Below, piece after piece: positions 60,459 through 64,000 of a stretch of 64,000 nt of DNA. The stretch is from Thermococcus sp. Bubb.Bath (GTDB taxonomy: Archaea > Methanobacteriota_B > Thermococci > Thermococcales > Thermococcaceae). How positions within the stretch are numbered: the stretch's first letter is position 1; each line of letters begins with the position of its first letter. The stretch covers positions 372,001-436,000 of the forward strand of contig NZ_SNUR01000001.1 of assembly GCF_012027595.1 (NCBI RefSeq). Reading direction: 5' to 3'. The notes beneath the pieces were generated by a model, which worked only from the letters and a program-made list of their open reading frames with translations, had not been told where the DNA came from and did not search any database. A program made the position numbers and the translations under genes.

Positions 60459-61718
60459 CTAAACCTCGGTCCCTATGTATATCCCGTGCCTCGTCCTAAC
60501 TATCCTGACCCTAACCCTGTCACCCACTTCGGCCCTCGTGTTTATAACCTCTATCAGCCTGTTCCTGGCCTTGGCTATCATCTCGCCTTCTATCCTACCG
60601 GGCAGGACTATCTCCGCCTTGACTATTTCCCCCGGCCTGAATGCCAGCGGGATGAACTCCCTCTTCTCCATTCCAAAGTGTTTGGGTTTGAGAACTAGGG
60701 GTTTCATGCCCGTTTTCTCCTCCAGCGAACGGAGCCAGGTGTAGAACTCCCTAAAAGGCTTAACCTTCGCTATCGTGGGGTTCCTGCCGAACTTGTAGGG
60801 AACATAGTTCTGGAAGCCTAGGGCGGGCCAGCGCTTTCCAGCACCGATTTTTCTCGCGAACTCTATGAACGCCTCTGCCTCGTCGTCGTTCACGCCAAAG
60901 ATTATGACGGGCGCTATTAGGACGTCCACTCCCGCGTTTACAAGTGCTTTCGCCATGTCTAGAACGTGCTCCAAATCGTAGTTCTTCATTCCCATGAGCA
61001 TCTTCGCTTTGTCGGGGTCGAGGGAGTGAATTGAGAGGTTTACTCTATCCAGACCCGCCTCTGCCAGCTCCTCAACGAGTTTGTCGTTCAGGAGCGTCCC
61101 GTTGCTCTGCATCGAGATTACTGAAACGTTTGGATGATCTTTGAGCGCCTGCACGAGCTCAACGTGGAAGGGGTAGATGAGCGGCTCACCCTGACCGTCG
61201 AGGTGGGCTTCCAGTCCTTTTCCCTTTATCCTTGCCACCTCATCGAACCACTTCATCAAATAATCCACGTCCACAACGTAATCCAGCTTCCTCGTCCTTG
61301 AATACGGCCCCTCATCAACGGAGCAGAAGACACAGCTTAAGTTGCAGCCACTCACACCGCGTATCTGTATTAGGTTCGTCCCCCTGTCAATTAGACCGAA
61401 GGCATTGTAGCCGAGGAGGGGAACGTCGAGGTCCTCGTGGATATAGAGGACTTTTCTGTTCGTGTACCTGTTCCTGAGGAGCGCCCCAAGGTTGTTCTGG
61501 ATGTAGATGGCAAGATACTTCTCGATTCCGGGATAATCGGTATCAATGAAGAGCCTTCCGTCCTTCACAATGAGCTCGGGTTTTATTCGGTATTTCCTCT
61601 TGAGGGCTCTTGCGAGCTCCTTCTTGTCGAAGTCAGCGTAAAGTGTCTCTCGCCACACCAGCCTTACGCTCTCGCCGTTGTCCTCAAAGCTCACGTGGGG
61701 AAGGGAAACCTCTATCAT
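60459..61718 (-). CDS. Radical SAM protein with C-terminal TRAM domain
   Basis: A 419-residue protein. After an N-terminal ~110-residue domain comes the radical SAM motif GCNLSCVFCSVDEG (about residue 140), the AHLDGQGEPLIYP SAM motif, SMQSNGTLL and LDRVNLSIHS. The end (GRIEGEMIAKARNRLIEVINTRAEVGDRVRVRIVRTRHGIYIGTEV) is a TRAM-type RNA-binding domain. The mix suggests an RNA-modifying or methylthiotransferase-like enzyme, substrate unknown. The ATG at 61718 lacks a ribosome site but has a TATA box 26 bases upstream, so the mRNA is probably leaderless. Confidence 0.87.
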   Translation of the reverse strand: MIEVSLPHVSFEDNGESVRLVWRETLYADFDKKELARALKRKYRIKPELIVKDGRLFIDTDYPGIEKYLAIYIQNNLGALLRNRYTNRKVLYIHEDLDVPLLGYNAFGLIDRGTNLIQIRGVSGCNLSCVFCSVDEGPYSRTRKLDYVVDVDYLMKWFDEVARIKGKGLEAHLDGQGEPLIYPFHVELVQALKDHPNVSVISMQSNGTLLNDKLVEELAEAGLDRVNLSIHSLDPDKAKMLMGMKNYDLEHVLDMAKALVNAGVDVLIAPVIIFGVNDDEAEAFIEFARKIGAGKRWPALGFQNYVPYKFGRNPTIAKVKPFREFYTWLRSLEEKTGMKPLVLKPKHFGMEKREFIPLAFRPGEIVKAEIVLPGRIEGEMIAKARNRLIEVINTRAEVGDRVRVRIVRTRHGIYIGTEV

Positions 61719-61739
61719 GGTATGGGGGTCTCGATAGCG

Positions 61740-61747
61740 TTTTAAAA
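61740..61747 (-). promoter_or_regulatory. TATA box of the radical SAM/TRAM gene
   Basis: TTTTAAAA on the minus strand is centred about 26 bases upstream of the ATG at 61718. No Shine-Dalgarno site precedes that ATG, so translation from a leaderless mRNA is expected. Confidence 0.5.
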
Positions 61748-61925
61748 ATCCGCCGATGGATAAATAATCCTGATGTTCTGCGTTCTTCCCGGCAGCTTCA
61801 CAAAACAAAAACAAGTCTTAAACAATTATTTACTTACTTAATAATGTTTTTAGTGATTAATGCACTCTTTCTGCTGGATCAGGGCTACCCCAAAATTTTT
61901 AAACCCCTGCCCATGTCTATACCCT

Positions 61926-62016
61926 GGTGGTGCCTATCGTCCACCGTAACACCGATTTCAAGCCCTGAACTCCAGGCGTTCCGCCCTTTTGGGTTAGTCC
62001 TAACTCCAGCACCACC
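61926..62016 (+). ncRNA. Candidate structured non-coding RNA upstream of valS
   Basis: GGTGGTGC (61926-61933) and GCACCACC (62009-62016) form a perfect 8-bp closing stem. Inside it lie several short inverted repeats: ATCG/CGAT (61936-61956), TTCA/TGAA, GGCG/CGCC and a GTTA/TAAC hairpin with outer TGG/CCA pairs. A TATA box ATTTTTAAA at 61895-61903 would start transcription at about 61924, right at the closing stem. valS has a separate TATA box downstream. It has no tRNA T-loop and no box C/D motifs that I can see, so the class is unknown. Confidence 0.4.
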
Positions 62017-62025
62017 GCGGCTAAG

Positions 62026-62034
62026 ATTTTTAAG
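62026..62034 (+). promoter_or_regulatory. TATA box of valS
   Basis: ATTTTTAAG lies about 55 bases before the valS ATG. The transcript would start near 62055, giving a leader of about 30 bases that contains the GGTGAT ribosome site. Confidence 0.5.
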
Positions 62035-62084
62035 CCACCCTTCTGAGGGTATCTCATCTTCAAAAAACCGAAAAGGTGATGCCC

Positions 62085-64000
62085 ATGCTTCCTAAAACCT
62101 ACAACCCCAACGAGATTGAGCCGAAATGGCAGAAGTTCTGGCTGGACGAACGGATTTATAAATACGAGCTGGACGAAAAGAGGCCGAGCTACGCTATAGA
62201 CACTCCCCCACCGTTCACGAGCGGAACGCTGCACCTCGGTCACGTGCTCAGCCACACCTGGATCGACATCGTGGCCCGCTACAAGAGGATGACCGGTTAC
62301 AACGTGCTCTTCCCGCAGGGCTTTGACAACCACGGCCTCCCGACCGAGCTTAAGGTCGAGAAGGAGTTCGGCATAAGCAAGGACCAGCCAGAGAAGTTCC
62401 TCCAGAAGTGTATAGAGTGGACCTGGCAGGCCATAGAAGCTATGAGAAATCAGTTCATAAGGATAGGCTACTCCGCCGACTGGGAGCTGGAGTACCACAC
62501 GATGGACGACTGGTATAAGGCGGCAGTTCAAAAGTCCCTCATCGAGTTCTACAAGAAGGGAATGCTCTACCGCGACGAGCATCCAGTTTACTGGTGCCCG
62601 CGCTGCAGGACGAGTTTGGCGAAGGCCGAAGTAGGTTACGTTGAGGAAGATGGCTTCCTCTACTACATCAAGCTCCCGCTCGCCGATGGAAGCGGCCACG
62701 TGCCTATAGCCACCACCAGGCCGGAACTCATGCCCGCCTGTGTTGCGGTCTTTGTCCACCCCGAGGACGAGCGCTACAAAGATGTGGTCGGCAAGAAGGT
62801 GAAGCTCCCAATATTCGAGAGGGAAGTGCCAGTTATAGCCGACGGGGACGTTGACCCCGAGTTCGGAACCGGTGCCGTTTACAACTGTACCTACGGCGAC
62901 GAGCAGGACGTCGTCTGGCAGAAGCGCTACAACCTTCCGGTCATCATAGCCATAAACGAAGACGGGACAATGAACGAGAACGCCGGGCCATACAAGGGGC
63001 TCAAGACCGAGGAAGCCAGAAAGAAGATCGCCGAAGACCTTGAGAAGATGGGCCTCCTCTACGACAGGAAGAAGATACACCACAGGGTTCTCCGTCACAC
63101 CGAGAGGAGCTCCTGTATGGCCCCGATTGAGCTCCTGCCCAGGAAACAGTGGTTCATCAAGGTGAAGGACTTCACCGACGAGATAGTTAAAGTGGCTGAG
63201 AAAATCAACTGGTATCCGCCAGACATGTTCCTCCGCCTCAAAGACTGGGCGGAGTCAATGGACTGGGACTGGGTTATAAGCAGGCAGAGGGTTTTCGGAA
63301 CGCCCATCCCGTTCTGGGTCTGCGATAACGGTGAGGTAATCCTGCCGAACGAGGAAGATTTACCGGTCGACCCGCGCTTTGACAGGCCGCCGAGGAAGTG
63401 CTCGGACGGAAGTGAGCCGAAGCCGGTAACTGACGTCCTCGACTGCTGGGTGGATTCGAGTATGAGCGCCCTCATGATAAGCCGCTGGTACGACGCGATC
63501 AGAGGAGACGAGGAAGGCAAGCGCTGGTTCGAGCACAACTTCCCGACAGCACTCAGGCCCCAGGGAACGGACATCATAAGGACGTGGGCGTTCTACACAA
63601 TATTCCGGACGTGGGTCCTCACCGGCGAGAAGCCCTGGGATGACATCCTAATCAACGGTATGGTGGCCGGACCAGACGGAAGGAAGATGAGCAAGAGCTA
63701 CGGCAACGTGGTTGCTCCCGATGAGGTTATACCAAAGTACGGCGCCGACGCTCTCAGGCTCTGGACAGCTTTGGCACCGCCCGGGGAGGACCACCCGTTC
63801 AAGTGGGAGACAGTTGATTACAACTACCGCTTCCTTCAGAAGGTCTGGAACATCTACCGCTTCGCCGAGAGACATCTCGAGGGCTTTGATCCTGCTAATG
63901 CGCCGGAGGAGCTTGAGCCTCTAGACCGCTGGATACTCAGCAGGCTCCACCGCCTGATTAAGTTCGCAACTGAAGAAATGGAGAAGTACCGCTTCAACCT
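62085..64000 (+). CDS. valS: Valyl-tRNA synthetase, N-terminal 638 residues (cut by window edge)
   Basis: This class I synthetase runs off the right edge. It begins LPKTYNPNEIEPKWQKFWLDE. The HIGH motif is PPPFTSGTLHLGHVLSHTW (about residues 40-58). The editing domain lies between (IATTRPELMPACVAVFVHPED with the TTRPE signature; GTGAVYNCTYGDEQDV). The KMSKS motif is AGPDGRKMSKSYGNVV (about 528-543). A zinc-ribbon-like YWCPRCRTSLAKAEV is also visible. The ATG at 62085 follows GGTGATGCCC. The carboxy-terminal anticodon domain is outside the window. Confidence 0.97.
   Translation, partial: MLPKTYNPNEIEPKWQKFWLDERIYKYELDEKRPSYAIDTPPPFTSGTLHLGHVLSHTWIDIVARYKRMTGYNVLFPQGFDNHGLPTELKVEKEFGISKDQPEKFLQKCIEWTWQAIEAMRNQFIRIGYSADWELEYHTMDDWYKAAVQKSLIEFYKKGMLYRDEHPVYWCPRCRTSLAKAEVGYVEEDGFLYYIKLPLADGSGHVPIATTRPELMPACVAVFVHPEDERYKDVVGKKVKLPIFEREVPVIADGDVDPEFGTGAVYNCTYGDEQDVVWQKRYNLPVIIAINEDGTMNENAGPYKGLKTEEARKKIAEDLEKMGLLYDRKKIHHRVLRHTERSSCMAPIELLPRKQWFIKVKDFTDEIVKVAEKINWYPPDMFLRLKDWAESMDWDWVISRQRVFGTPIPFWVCDNGEVILPNEEDLPVDPRFDRPPRKCSDGSEPKPVTDVLDCWVDSSMSALMISRWYDAIRGDEEGKRWFEHNFPTALRPQGTDIIRTWAFYTIFRTWVLTGEKPWDDILINGMVAGPDGRKMSKSYGNVVAPDEVIPKYGADALRLWTALAPPGEDHPFKWETVDYNYRFLQKVWNIYRFAERHLEGFDPANAPEELEPLDRWILSRLHRLIKFATEEMEKYRFN

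Larger units (their letters stand above)
61719..62084. other. 366-base intergenic region between divergent genes
   Basis: No convincing protein gene is present. It holds the TATA box of the radical SAM gene (61740-61747), an A+T-rich stretch (61800-61860), a strong TATA-like box ATTTTTAAA at 61895-61903, a G+C-rich segment with nested inverted repeats (61926-62016), and the valS TATA box at 62026-62034. An open frame crosses it on the plus strand but lacks a ribosome site and family likeness. Confidence 0.6.

Noticed and set aside
61926-62016. tRNA gene with atypical arms
   Set aside because: The closing stem is 8 bp but there is no T-loop GTTC-type sequence, no proper anticodon loop and the arm spacing is wrong; kept only as a candidate RNA of unknown class.
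61917-63098. 393-codon open frame antisense to valS
   Set aside because: It mirrors valS codon structure, overlaps its catalytic motifs and has no start signals.

Overview
The window looks like chromosome of a hyperthermophilic euryarchaeon of the order Thermococcales, most likely a Thermococcus. Reasons: tightly packed genes with GGTGA/GGAGGTGA ribosome-binding sites; TATA boxes of the TTTATA/TTTAAA type, several placed so that the transcript would be leaderless; archaeal versions of infB, prf1, aspS, argS, valS, L7Ae, S28e, L24e and pth2; a fused hps-phi gene; an LrpA-type regulator very like that of Pyrococcus; an Mrp/MBH-type ion-transport operon; and three proteins ending in the CGP-CTERM tail known from Thermococcales. 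I found no tRNA, rRNA or CRISPR array.

Layout. 1-3.7 kb: a cut-off MFS transporter, a divergent SDR-fold protein, an Fe-S protein and three small genes. 3.7-7.5 kb (minus): an eight-gene Mrp-like antiporter operon with the subunit order of the MBH ion-translocating module but no hydrogenase genes. 7.5-20.3 kb: housekeeping and metabolic genes (queD, two MinD-type ATPases with inserted ferredoxin domains, a radical SAM enzyme, aspartate decarboxylase/transaminase, NUDIX and PfkB enzymes, glyoxylate reductase, an RNA m5U methyltransferase).

20.3-34.6 kb: infB, ndk, rpl24e, rps28e and rpl7ae lie in this order on the minus strand, but the cluster is interrupted between ndk and rpl24e by about 10 kb. 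The insert carries an ABC exporter, three paralogous CGP-CTERM surface proteins, further secreted proteins of unknown function and cobO. Much of it is visibly A+T-rich. Two of its transcription units share a ~100-bp promoter region with paired 12-bp direct repeats.

34.7-47.5 kb: truD and pth2 flank an AAA ATPase/TOPRIM-like pair that resembles two-component defence modules. Then come a large membrane-anchored protein, aspS, a KH protein, and a compact five-gene operon headed by a degenerate FtsZ/tubulin-like protein that keeps the T7 loop but has lost the GTP-binding signature. Phosphoglycerate mutase and hps-phi follow. 47.6-50.5 kb: a lipoprotein plus ABC-2 exporter locus in which two genes carry apparent single-base frameshifts. 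50.5-57.1 kb: lrpA, a second RNA m5U methyltransferase, a small winged-helix protein, prf1, an archaeal ATPase preceded by two tandem 16-bp palindromes, and argS. 57.1-64 kb: a stand-alone lipoate-ligase C-terminal domain, a SpoIIM-like membrane protein, a GH13 pullulan/amylose-degrading lipoprotein with a TGM-like operator, a radical SAM/TRAM enzyme, a candidate structured RNA with its own promoter, and the start of valS.

The strongest leads for undescribed biology are the degenerate FtsZ operon, the CGP-CTERM surface-protein island with its shared operator, the ATPase/TOPRIM pair, the palindrome-controlled ATPase and the candidate RNA upstream of valS. Function calls come from recognising motifs by eye; no database search was run. 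Start codons were chosen from Shine-Dalgarno spacing and known family lengths.
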